Part shown: positions 18,212-27,323 of the stretch, piece after piece
Layout: every line of letters starts with the position of its first letter
How positions within the stretch are numbered: position 1 is the stretch's first letter
From: Streptococcus uberis
GTDB lineage: Bacteria; Bacillota; Bacilli; Lactobacillales; Streptococcaceae
Assembly (NCBI RefSeq): GCF_900475595.1
Contig: NZ_LS483397.1
Span: 591,001-655,000 of the forward strand
Reading direction: 5' to 3'
DNA: 64,000 bases
Translations under genes and position numbers: made by a program
The notes under the pieces: generated by a model
Told to the model about the DNA's origin: nothing
Seen by the model: the letters and a program-made list of their open reading frames with translations, nothing else
Database searches by the model: none

Positions 18212-18243
18212 AAAAAGCTATTCAAAAGATTGAATAGCTTTTT
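18212..18243 (-). terminator. Terminator of lysS
   Basis: A 14-bp perfect inverted repeat (18212-18225 / 18230-18243) with a 4-base loop, starting just past the lysS stop; T-run on the minus strand. Confidence 0.88.
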
Positions 18244-18245
18244 CT

Positions 18246-19805
<1,560 letters not shown>

Positions 19806-19914
19806 TTAAAAGCAATCAAAAGTGGAAAAATATGATGAAAAATGGTAGTTTGAAATGCTTTGTTAAAAATAGTATAATAACAAAGTATAAAAAATTAGAA
19901 AAGAAAAGAGACTC

Positions 19915-20817
19915 ATGATAACAGCTATTGTTTTTGATGTTGATGATACCATTTACGATCAACAAGCCCCTTATCGAATTGCCATGGAAAAATGTTTTCC
20001 AGAATTCGATATGTCTTTTATCAATCAAGCTTATATTCGTTTCAGACATTACTCGGATATTGGTTTTCCAAGAGTTATGGCCGGAGAGTGGACAACGGAT
20101 TATTTCCGATATTGGCGTTGTCGTGAGACTTTGCTTGAATTTGGTCACCCTGAAATTGATGAAGAGGCAGGAAAAGCATTTCAAGTTGTTTATGAGGATG
20201 AACTCCAAAATATTACCATGTTGGATGAAATGCGAATGACATTAGATTTCTTGAAATCAAAAGGTGTTCCAATGGGAATTATTACAAATGGTCCGACAGA
20301 ACATCAATTAAAAAAAGTCAAAAAACTAGGTCTTTATGACTATGTTGATCCCAAAAGGGTCATTGTTAGTCAAGCAACAGGTTTTCAAAAACCGGAAAAA
20401 GAAATTTTTAACTTAGCAGCTGAACAATTTGATATGAACCCTCAAACAACCCTTTATGTCGGCGATTCTTACGACAATGATATTATGGGGGCCTTTAATG
20501 GTGGTTGGCATTCTATGTGGTTTAATCATAGAGGAAGGACCTTGAGACCAGGAACAAAACCAGTATATGATGTGGCCATTGATAACTTTGAACAACTGTT
20601 TGGTGCTGTAAAAGTTTTATTTGATTTGCCTGATAATAAATTTATTTTTGACGTCAATGATAAGAAAAATCCAGTCCTTGAGATGGGCTTGAATAACGGA
20701 CTCATGATGGCTGCTGAGCGTCTTCTTGAGAGCAACATGAGTATTGATAAAGTTGTCATGCTTTTAAGACTGACAAAGGCCCAGGAAAAAGTCTTACGTA
20801 TGAAATACGCAAATTAA
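19915..20817 (+). CDS. HAD-superfamily hydrolase (YjjG-like)
   Basis: 300 residues. HAD motif I DVDDTIYD (about 8-15), motif II ITNGPTEHQ near 122, and motifs III/IV KPEKEIF and VGDSYDNDIMG near 165-190. A C-terminal extension of about 60 residues beyond the HAD domain (from about 240) contains repeated ML/LRLTKAQEKVLRM helices and has no function I recognise. Substrate unknown; pyrimidine nucleotide phosphatase activity is known for relatives. Weak AAAAGAGA ribosome binding site. Confidence 0.85.
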   Translation: MITAIVFDVDDTIYDQQAPYRIAMEKCFPEFDMSFINQAYIRFRHYSDIGFPRVMAGEWTTDYFRYWRCRETLLEFGHPEIDEEAGKAFQVVYEDELQNITMLDEMRMTLDFLKSKGVPMGIITNGPTEHQLKKVKKLGLYDYVDPKRVIVSQATGFQKPEKEIFNLAAEQFDMNPQTTLYVGDSYDNDIMGAFNGGWHSMWFNHRGRTLRPGTKPVYDVAIDNFEQLFGAVKVLFDLPDNKFIFDVNDKKNPVLEMGLNNGLMMAAERLLESNMSIDKVVMLLRLTKAQEKVLRMKYAN

Positions 20818-20851
20818 AAAAATCTTTAGAGTCTATCTAAAGATTTTTTTA
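20816..20851. terminator. Bidirectional terminator
   Basis: A 14-bp A/T-rich perfect stem (AAAAAATCTTTAGA / TCTAAAGATTTTTT) between two convergent genes, with T-runs on both strands. Confidence 0.88.
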
Positions 20852-21481
20852 ATGGATATTATCTTCCAAATAAGACTTATCGTTCCATAAAAGACAATCA
20901 AATTTTTGAAAGTCTTCTGTTTCTAAAATGGTTAAGCTAAGATTATCTAAACCACCTAATGCTCTTAAAAGAGCAGGTTCGAAACCTAATAATGATCGAA
21001 TGGTAGCAGTGAGGTTTGCGCCGTGTCCGACAATCAAGACATGTTCAAAAGGCTGATCTTTTAATGAATAAATAACATTTTTGACACGATTTGTCGTTTG
21101 ATAGATCGTTTCAGCATCAAATTGGCTCGCATTGAATTTAGCTAGGTTATGTCTAAATGCAGTCATTTGACTAGGGTATATTGCTGACATAGTCGCTATT
21201 TTAGCCCCTTCTAATTTTCCAAGATGCCATTCTCTCAATGCGCTTGAATAAGTGATTGGTAGAGAGAAATCTGCAGCTTCAGCCAGTAATTGAGCCGTGT
21301 CTTTTGCTCTTTTTAAATCACTTGAGTAAATAGCATCGAAGGGAATCTCTTTTAAACGATTTCCAAGAATTTTAATCTCATGTATGGATTCGTCTAATAA
21401 GGGAGAATCCCCATTGGAACCTTGAAAACGGCCTTCTAAATTCCATTGTGTTTTACCATGTCGTATAAAATACAGTTTCAT
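20849..21481 (-). CDS. Histidine phosphatase family protein (phosphoglycerate mutase-like)
   Basis: 210 residues from ATG at 21481. The catalytic RHG motif is in FIRHGKTQWN (about 6-15) and the second histidine in VGHGANL (about 150). Glu in REWHLGKLEG completes the acid-base set. The family includes cofactor-dependent phosphoglycerate mutases and broad phosphatases; length and divergence suggest a phosphatase. It is followed in the same direction upstream by the YccF and YbaK genes with short gaps, so probably one operon. Confidence 0.88.
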   Translation of the reverse strand: MKLYFIRHGKTQWNLEGRFQGSNGDSPLLDESIHEIKILGNRLKEIPFDAIYSSDLKRAKDTAQLLAEAADFSLPITYSSALREWHLGKLEGAKIATMSAIYPSQMTAFRHNLAKFNASQFDAETIYQTTNRVKNVIYSLKDQPFEHVLIVGHGANLTATIRSLLGFEPALLRALGGLDNLSLTILETEDFQKFDCLLWNDKSYLEDNIH

Positions 21482-21498
21482 CAATGATACTTTCCTTT

Positions 21499-21864
21499 CT
21501 ACTTAGAATAAATTTGAGATCCAAAAGGAAACAAGCTTATTTTAGCCAATTTAAGAGATTGCATAGCAAAGGGAATTCCGATAACAGTAACACATAAAAT
21601 GAAAGCAGACGTTAGATGAACAATGGCTAATTGCCATCCAAATACAAGAATCCATATGAGATTAAGAACTAAACTTGTTCCAGACTGTCCAATAAGTATT
21701 TCTTTTCCAAAAGGGAATAATCCAAAATTGGCTATTTTAAAACATTGTACTCCAATAGGAAAACCTACAATCGTCAGACAGAAAAGTAAACCGACCAGTG
21801 ACCATGACACCCATGCCCAGAGACCTGAACAAACAAACCAAATAGTATTTCCAATAAAACGCAT
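21499..21864 (-). CDS. YccF-domain inner membrane protein
   Basis: 121 residues with two YccF repeats: GLLFCLTIVGFPIGVQCFKIA (first 20: near residue 27) and a second FILCVTVIGIPFAMQSLKLA-type repeat near 88, each followed by LFPFG. About four hydrophobic segments. Function unknown; the duplicated LTIVGIP motif is diagnostic. It lies 3 bases after the YbaK gene and has TAAGGAG. Confidence 0.88.
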   Translation of the reverse strand: MRFIGNTIWFVCSGLWAWVSWSLVGLLFCLTIVGFPIGVQCFKIANFGLFPFGKEILIGQSGTSLVLNLIWILVFGWQLAIVHLTSAFILCVTVIGIPFAMQSLKLAKISLFPFGSQIYSK

Positions 21865-21867
21865 TGA

Positions 21868-22341
21868 TTACTCCTTAATATCAGCAAATTCTGCCTTAAC
21901 AAATTCAGCTAGTAGTTGACTATCAATTTTCAGAGATCTGCCAACTTCTCCAGCAGAAACAATCATTTCTTTCTTCTCGATTGCAGAAATGTCTATAAAA
22001 ATAGGATAGTTGTGTTTTTGTCTAATGCCAACAGGATTATTAGCACCATGAATGTAACCTGTTGTTTTTTGCAAGTCTTTTTGAGGAATCATGACGACTT
22101 TTTTATTGCCAGAAAGTTTGGCTAATTTTTTCTCAGAGAGATGTTCGGTGATTGGTAAAATGCCAATAACGGGTCCAGTTTTATCCCCTTTTAAGGCTAG
22201 GGTCTTAAAAATATCCGAGGATGACACATCAGTAGGAATCTCATTTTTTAATGCGTTTAGACTTAAACTTTCAAAGGGAATACTCTCTTTTTCTAAAATT
22301 TGTTCAACAAGTGTTTTCTTTAATTTTGTTTTTTTGGCCAT
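21868..22341 (-). CDS. ybaK: Cys-tRNA(Pro)/aminoacyl-tRNA deacylase YbaK/EbsC
   Basis: 157 residues. The YbaK fold is shown by the conserved lysine in FKTLALKGDK (about 44-53) and the GYIHGANNPVGIR segment (about 92-104). It hydrolyses cysteine misattached to tRNA-Pro. The gene is first in an apparent operon with YccF and the histidine phosphatase. Confidence 0.9.
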   Translation of the reverse strand: MAKKTKLKKTLVEQILEKESIPFESLSLNALKNEIPTDVSSSDIFKTLALKGDKTGPVIGILPITEHLSEKKLAKLSGNKKVVMIPQKDLQKTTGYIHGANNPVGIRQKHNYPIFIDISAIEKKEMIVSAGEVGRSLKIDSQLLAEFVKAEFADIKE

Positions 22342-22434
22342 TTGACTTTCCTAAATAATACATAAAAAATGGTATAATACCGTAATTATACCATTTTTTA
22401 TTGCTTCATTAAAGGTTAGTGTTTGAGAACAACC

Positions 22435-22983
22435 TTATTTCTCAAACAGTTTTGGCATTGCTTTGGCTAAGAGTATCATAACAACAATGGTTAAAATTGC
22501 TGACGGAATAATATAACTCATATTGTAAGTTAATGAATAAATCCAAACGGGAGTACCTTTTGGTGCATAGGATCCGTAAAAAATGATACCGGACAAGAAG
22601 TTACCGATGAAACGGAAGAATGCAGAAACTAGTGTAGCAAGGGAAATGAGTCCTATTAGTTTCTTAGAAGATGGAGTTTCTTTGATGGAAGCTGAAAACA
22701 TTCCAGCCAAGCCAATGCCTGCATAAGAAACAATATAGTCCAAGAATACCTGAGCAATATTTAGGAAATAGCCACCAAAGAATAACTGAATCAAGCCAAC
22801 TAATAATCCAGTTACAATTCCCTCAACAATTCCCCAACGGATGGCAACGATGATAATCGGTAACATAACTAAAGAAACAGAGCCGCCTTGTGGCATTGTA
22901 AACAAGACTAGCTTATCTAAGACAAGAGCTAATGCAGTCATGATAGCCATTTCAGTTAAAGATCGAAGATTAAATTGAGACAT
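22435..22983 (-). CDS. thiT: Thiamine ECF transporter S component ThiT
   Basis: 182 residues, about six transmembrane helices, with the ThiT pattern: N-terminal LTEMAIMTALALVLDKL, central VEGIVTGLLVGLIQLFFGG, and SYAGIGLAG. It binds thiamine and docks to a shared EcfAA'T module encoded elsewhere. The TPP riboswitch directly upstream makes the substrate assignment strong. AAAAGGAG precedes the ATG and lies in a hairpin. Confidence 0.93.
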   Translation of the reverse strand: MSQFNLRSLTEMAIMTALALVLDKLVLFTMPQGGSVSLVMLPIIIVAIRWGIVEGIVTGLLVGLIQLFFGGYFLNIAQVFLDYIVSYAGIGLAGMFSASIKETPSSKKLIGLISLATLVSAFFRFIGNFLSGIIFYGSYAPKGTPVWIYSLTYNMSYIIPSAILTIVVMILLAKAMPKLFEK

Positions 22984-22992
22984 ATAAAAAAA

Positions 22993-23014
22993 CTCCTTTT
23001 CTTCACAAAAAGAG
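22993..23014 (-). promoter_or_regulatory. Hairpin sequestering the thiT ribosome binding site
   Basis: On the minus strand an 8-bp helix pairs CTCTTTTT (23014-23007) with AAAAGGAG (23000-22993), with a GTGAAG loop. This would hide the Shine-Dalgarno sequence of thiT. It suggests that the TPP riboswitch acts on translation; no strong terminator lies between aptamer and start. Confidence 0.6.
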
Positions 23015-23049
23015 CCTGAAATTCAAGATGATAATGAATATCAAGATCA

Positions 23050-23124
23050 CAATCCCTACGCTTGTATTAACAAGATCAGGTATTTAGGATTTCGCAAATG
23101 CGATCTCAGCGGAAGCACTCCTTT
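23050..23124 (-). promoter_or_regulatory. TPP (THI-element) riboswitch upstream of thiT
   Basis: The minus-strand sequence contains the diagnostic CTGAGA (23108-23103), CCTGATCT (about 23081-23074), a TTAATAC segment, and AAGCGTAGGGA (about 23063-23053), in the right order and spacing. A 5' AGGAGTGC arm pairs with the 3' end. This is a standard TPP aptamer; ligand binding should turn thiT off. Confidence 0.95.
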
Positions 23125-23204
23125 GTGAAATATATTATTTTTACTTTGTTCATTATAATCGAGTTGAAAGTGTTTTGTCAAGGAAAGGCATTCTTTCAAT
23201 AAAA

Positions 23205-23222
23205 AAAGACCAAAAAGGTCTC
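23205..23222 (-). terminator. Terminator of the GH25 gene
   Basis: A 5-bp stem (23207-23211 / 23217-23221) followed by seven T on the minus strand; a short but typical U-rich terminator. Confidence 0.7.
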
Positions 23223-23224
23223 CT

Positions 23225-24067
23225 TTATTGTTTACCAAAAAGTTTTTCATAAGTTGATTTGGTATCTTTTGTAACAGCTATTTGATTTAAATCAAGTGGG
23301 TTGTTAAAACCTGGGAGGTAACCTTGTGAGGTATACTGATGTAAATCATAATCTAAATCAGTGTTTGGTGCCGCTTCATAGTAGCCTGAGTCACTTCCAT
23401 ATGTTGGAATCCAAATGGCGTCAAAGCCTTCAGTAGAAATTTTCTGTTCTTGCATAAAATAAGTGCCAATGTAAAGGCCAATGTTTTCAGCACCTAAGTG
23501 TTCTAATTCTTCTCGAAAGGCTTTTACACCTTTATTCATATCCTTCATGGTAGCCTCTTCAACGTCAATCCAATAAAATGTTGGATTGTAAGGAGAAGCA
23601 TTTTTATAAAAGGCACGTGCCTCAGCTCTCATTTCTTCTGAGCTTGATCCTAATGCGTAACTGTATACAGCAACAGGAACTTTTCGTTTTTGAAACTCTT
23701 TAATATGTGTTTTGAAAGATTTGTCAATACCGGTTGTATAAGCGGCATTATTTTTTGAAGTAATCTGGGAGCCACCAAAAACACGAACGATAGCACCCGA
23801 AATGTTTTTCGATAGGATATCGTAATCAATATCTCTTGGTAGTTGCCAACCAGAAACATCCACGATGGGATTTAAGATAAATTCTTCGGTATCCGTTGTA
23901 CTGGAAGGTTTTGTTTCTTCTTTGCTTGAAACTATTGGGACACTTGATTTTGCTATTTTGAGTTCCTTTTCTTTCAAATGATCTGAATGTGTTTTACCAA
24001 TAATTAATAAAAGAGCAAATAAGAGAAAAAAAACAAGTACAACAATTGGTTTAATTCTTCTTCTCAT
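23225..24067 (-). CDS. Membrane-anchored GH25 muramidase-like protein
   Basis: 280 residues. A basic N-terminus and a hydrophobic anchor (about 7-24) precede a Ser/Thr-rich linker (about 40-62) and a GH25 lysozyme domain (about 68-275). The catalytic acidic residues are visible in VDVSGWQ (about 69) and YWIDVEEAT (about 166). GH25 enzymes cleave N-acetylmuramic acid linkages of peptidoglycan. No cell-wall-binding repeats. TACAAT at 24080-24075 is only 7 bases before the ATG, so the gene looks leaderless. Confidence 0.88.
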   Translation of the reverse strand: MRRRIKPIVVLVFFLLFALLLIIGKTHSDHLKEKELKIAKSSVPIVSSKEETKPSSTTDTEEFILNPIVDVSGWQLPRDIDYDILSKNISGAIVRVFGGSQITSKNNAAYTTGIDKSFKTHIKEFQKRKVPVAVYSYALGSSSEEMRAEARAFYKNASPYNPTFYWIDVEEATMKDMNKGVKAFREELEHLGAENIGLYIGTYFMQEQKISTEGFDAIWIPTYGSDSGYYEAAPNTDLDYDLHQYTSQGYLPGFNNPLDLNQIAVTKDTKSTYEKLFGKQ

Positions 24068-24103
24068 TATTGTTATTGTACCCTAAACGGTTTAAAAAAT
24101 CAA
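24067..24103 (-). promoter_or_regulatory. Promoter abutting the GH25 start (leaderless)
   Basis: On the minus strand TTGATT (24103-24098), a 17-base spacer and TACAAT (24080-24075) predict a transcript start at about 24068, one base before the ATG. No Shine-Dalgarno sequence fits. Confidence 0.65.
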
Positions 24104-24394
24104 AAATTCCTAACTATATTCTTATATTGTCTTACATTTTAAGAACTAAAGGGTTCAATTTTTGATAATGGAATTTAAAAGGACATGAGTAAGCTTAACT
24201 TCCAATTCACTTGTTGCATTTTTATAAAAGTTTACCTCAAAACCATCACCATTTTTGACATTTTATTGTATTTTTTTTCGATTATCTTAATCTTGTGTTA
24301 AGATAATCTAATTTTACAGTCTTTTTAAATGAAATTTTGCTAGTCAAGCCATTCAAAATCTGTCATAATAGATAAAAAACGAGAAAGTATAGTT
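24068..24394. other. 327-base intergenic region with a perfect 11-bp dyad
   Basis: The left edge holds the GH25 promoter. A TTGACA at 24255-24260 is followed by a perfect inverted repeat GATTATCTTAA-N7-TTAAGATAATC (24280-24308) where the -10 should be. It could be an operator for the ECF S-component/DUF4430 genes or a hairpin. A TGT-CATAAT extended -10 (about 24359-24367) lies nearer the ECF start. No gene is evident here. Confidence 0.5.
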
Positions 24395-24898
24395 ATGTCC
24401 CTTAAACAGATAACCCGTATTTCCATACTGGCCGCTTTAGCTTTTGTTTTGCGGCTAACCTTTTCACACTTGCCAAATATTCAACCTGTAACGGCTATGT
24501 TTTTAGTATTAGCTATTTTAAGTTCTTATTATGAAGCTATCTTAGTCATGTCAGTCTGCATGCTGACCAGTTCCTTTTTATTAGGATTTGGTCCATGGGT
24601 TTTTTGGCAAATAACGACCTTTAGTTTTATTTTATTCTTATGGCACTATGTTCTTTATCCTCTATCAAAAAAAATGGGTAAACAGGCAATGCTATTTCAG
24701 TGCCTTTTTGCTGCTTTATTAGCATTGTTTTATGGCATTATCATTGATAGTTTCTTTACCATAATCTATCAAATGCCTTGGTGGAGCTATATTCTTGCTG
24801 GTATGCCATTTAACCTCATGCATGCCCTTTCTACCCTTCTTTTTTATCCAATTTTTATCATCATTTTTAGGAGGTTCGCCCATGGGAAACTATTTTAA
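24395..24898 (+). CDS. ECF transporter S component (cobalamin- or porphyrin-type candidate)
   Basis: 167 residues with about five or six hydrophobic helices, starting with a short basic SLKQITRIS segment typical of S components. The motif HLPNIQPVTA (about 24-33) occurs in a family that includes the cobalamin-type CbrT. It overlaps the next gene, a DUF4430 lipoprotein with a transcobalamin-like fold, by 17 bp. No EcfA/T genes are nearby, so it would use the shared module. The substrate is inferred only. Confidence 0.75.
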   Translation: MSLKQITRISILAALAFVLRLTFSHLPNIQPVTAMFLVLAILSSYYEAILVMSVCMLTSSFLLGFGPWVFWQITTFSFILFLWHYVLYPLSKKMGKQAMLFQCLFAALLALFYGIIIDSFFTIIYQMPWWSYILAGMPFNLMHALSTLLFYPIFIIIFRRFAHGKLF

Positions 24899-25265
24899 AT
24901 CACTTTGTCTTTTGCTTTTTAGCTTTTTATTAGTAGCTTGTTCGTCTTCAAATGGACAAAATACAAGTAAGCATCAAAAGCCTAATGATGGTTATGTGAG
25001 ACTTATAGTTAAGGAAGATACCAATACGATTGACGAAAAAGTCCCATTCCAAAAAGGGGATACTGTAATGGAAATTCTAAAGGAAAACTATAAAGTCAAA
25101 GAAGAAAAAGGGTTTATTAAAGCCATTGATAACTATCATCAAGATGAAAAGAAACAAGTGTATTGGTTTTTCAAAGTAAACGATAAGATGGCTTCAAAGG
25201 GAGCTGATGCACTCCAAGTAAAAAAGGGTGATGTCATATACTTTTATTTAGATAGCGTCAAGTAA
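24882..25265 (+). CDS. DUF4430 lipoprotein (transcobalamin-like)
   Basis: 127 residues from ATG at 24882, chosen because AGGAGG lies just upstream. The lipobox LLVAC-S puts the lipidated Cys near residue 19. The mature part is a DUF4430 domain (VPFQKGDTVMEILKENY near 58, VYWFFKVNDKMASKGAD near 93), related to the C-terminal domain of cobalamin carriers. It probably hands a ligand to the S component whose gene it overlaps. Confidence 0.82.
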   Translation: MGNYFKSLCLLLFSFLLVACSSSNGQNTSKHQKPNDGYVRLIVKEDTNTIDEKVPFQKGDTVMEILKENYKVKEEKGFIKAIDNYHQDEKKQVYWFFKVNDKMASKGADALQVKKGDVIYFYLDSVK

Positions 25266-25272
25266 TTGAAAC

Positions 25273-25315
25273 AAAAGCATCGTAAGGCTAATTCTGACGA
25301 TGCTTTTTATTTTAT
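25273..25315. terminator. Bidirectional terminator between the DUF4430 gene and pepF
   Basis: An 11-bp stem (25273-25283 / 25297-25307) followed by T-rich sequence on the plus strand; the A-rich 5' arm gives a T-run on the minus strand as well. Confidence 0.85.
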
Positions 25316-25326
25316 CAGGACAATTC

Positions 25327-27129
25327 TTAACTATTTTCAACAATCTCATTTGAATATGCAATGATTTGATTGACAGTATCATCAAGGAATTGAATGGTAT
25401 CTCTAAGTGGTTTTTCAGTTGAAATATCGGCTTTGATAAGTCGAGCAGTTTCAATAGGTGTTTTGCTTCCACCAGATTTGAGGAAGTCAAGCCAATCTTG
25501 GGCTCCGCTAGGAGATTGTTTTAAATTGAGATAGCCGACAGTAGAAATGACTAAGCCTGCGGAATAAGTATAGCTGTATAAGCCCATGTAATAATGTGCT
25601 TGTCTCATCCAAGTTAAGGCAGCATCGTCATCAATCTCAATAGCATCACCCCAAAATTCGGTCAATACTGACTTCATCAACTCATTTAGTTTTTCAGCTC
25701 CAAATGTCCCACCATCCTCAATTAACTGATAAACTTTTCTTTGGAAAGCTGCTTCTAACAGATGTGTTATGAAGTTATGGAAGTAGGTGTCTGTTAAGCG
25801 ATGCGCCAATGCAAAACGTTTTTGTCGGGCATCTTCAAACTGATTTTCCAAATAATCTGACAAGAGTAACTCATTAAAAGTAGAAGGGGCTTCGACATAA
25901 TAAGTTGACATGTGCGTGTTAAAGTAACTTTGATGATTATCGGAAAAGATAAACTGTCCTGAATGTCCAATTTCATGTATTAATGTGTAGACATCAGACA
26001 TGCGTCCTGTCCAACTCATAAGGATATAGGGATGAACTTTATAGGGATCTGCGGCATAACCTCCAGAATCTTTATGGTCATTCGCTGCAAAATCAACCCA
26101 CCGTTCTTTCTGATATCGGGCGATTTCTTTTTCATATTCTGCTCCGAGTGGAGCTACTGATTTCATGACCAAATCATAGGCATCCTCGTTAGAGACCTCA
26201 GGATTCAAGGCATTATCAATGTCAAGTTTCCAATCAGCAAAGGTCATCTTTTCCAAGTGATTTACTTTGGCCACATGTTTGAGGAATTTTTGAGCAATAG
26301 GACCAAATTCTGACATGATTAAATCAATTTGTCGATCAAAGAGAGATTTATCAACCTCTTGTTCGGCTAAAAGATAATCAAAAACAGAATCATAGCCACG
26401 TAAATCAGAAATCATTTTTTCAGCTTTTACTTTTGCAAGATAAGCTGCCGCTGCCGCATTTTGGTGAAGGCGAAGACCTTTTGAAAAGGAACGAAAAGCT
26501 TTTTCTCTAACAGCAGCGCTTTCATGATTTTGATAAAAATTTTCATAACTAACAAATGAGTTAGAATAGGTTTTTCCATCAACCTCAAAAGATTCCATTT
26601 TGAAATCACCAGCTCGCATCTTTGTATAAATATCATAAGGGGCATTTAAAACATCTCTAAAATGGCTTAAAACTTTTTCAATTTCAGGTGATAAGAGATG
26701 TTCTTTTTGAATTTTTGCTTGACGAATAAGTGCTGTAAAGTGATCATTCTTTTCAAGTTCATCTAAGATCTCGCTATCAGCTGATGCTAATGCAGTTTTA
26801 AAGAAGCTTAATGCGACATTTGCTTTTGTTAAAAAGTCATCACCAGCTTTAGCTATTTCTGCGAAGGTTTCATCAGAGAAATCTGTTGTTTGTGGCATGA
26901 ATGAGTATGTTTCGATATGACTCATTTGAATGTAAATCGGTTCAATCTCATATAATGCTCTCTCGTAATCTTCAAAGTGATGTAAGTGACCATCGTAATT
27001 TTTTTGAAATTCAAGAACATCATGTAAGGCTTTTTCAATAGCTCGTAAAAAGTCTTGGCGATCTTTATAAAGGGCACTTAAATCCCATAACTCTGTTTCC
27101 GGAAATTCAGACCGTTTTTTTAATTCCAT
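25327..27129 (-). CDS. pepF: Oligoendopeptidase F
   Basis: 600 residues, the usual length for this M3 metallopeptidase. The zinc motif HEIGH lies near residue 385, with the third ligand Glu in EAPSTFNELL about 28 residues later. The N-terminal helical domain (WDLSALYKD) is typical. It cleaves short oligopeptides in the cytoplasm. GAGG precedes the ATG. Confidence 0.95.
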   Translation of the reverse strand: MELKKRSEFPETELWDLSALYKDRQDFLRAIEKALHDVLEFQKNYDGHLHHFEDYERALYEIEPIYIQMSHIETYSFMPQTTDFSDETFAEIAKAGDDFLTKANVALSFFKTALASADSEILDELEKNDHFTALIRQAKIQKEHLLSPEIEKVLSHFRDVLNAPYDIYTKMRAGDFKMESFEVDGKTYSNSFVSYENFYQNHESAAVREKAFRSFSKGLRLHQNAAAAAYLAKVKAEKMISDLRGYDSVFDYLLAEQEVDKSLFDRQIDLIMSEFGPIAQKFLKHVAKVNHLEKMTFADWKLDIDNALNPEVSNEDAYDLVMKSVAPLGAEYEKEIARYQKERWVDFAANDHKDSGGYAADPYKVHPYILMSWTGRMSDVYTLIHEIGHSGQFIFSDNHQSYFNTHMSTYYVEAPSTFNELLLSDYLENQFEDARQKRFALAHRLTDTYFHNFITHLLEAAFQRKVYQLIEDGGTFGAEKLNELMKSVLTEFWGDAIEIDDDAALTWMRQAHYYMGLYSYTYSAGLVISTVGYLNLKQSPSGAQDWLDFLKSGGSKTPIETARLIKADISTEKPLRDTIQFLDDTVNQIIAYSNEIVENS

Positions 27130-27252
27130 TGTTTTACCTCGTCTATTTGATAGGTTTAGTATAACAAAAAAGTACTGTGTTGGCGAAAATCAGTGATAAA
27201 CAAACTTTTTTTAGTAAAAGAAATAAAAAATGATAAAGAAAACAAACATTTT

Positions 27253-27292
27253 GGGACTTGTCCCTTACAATTTTCAGAAAAAGTGGTATCAT
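27253..27292 (+). promoter_or_regulatory. ppc promoter with an upstream GGGAC dyad
   Basis: TTACAA (27265-27270), a 16-base spacer and TGG-TATCAT (27287-27292) form a plausible promoter. A perfect short dyad GGGACTTGTCCC (27253-27264) abuts the -35 and could be an operator. Confidence 0.55.
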
Positions 27293-27323
27293 TTTATTAA
27301 GTAACAGATAAGGAGTGAATGAT

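Noticed and set aside
18172..18225. ATG start of the AlkZ-like protein at 18225
   Set aside because: Falls inside the lysS terminator hairpin and upstream of the TATAAT at 18208-18203; the TTG at 18171 has a good ribosome binding site.
19816..20208. 130-codon minus-strand frame opposite the HAD gene and its upstream region
   Set aside because: Antisense to a clear HAD gene and composed of its reverse complement; no ribosome binding site or family match.
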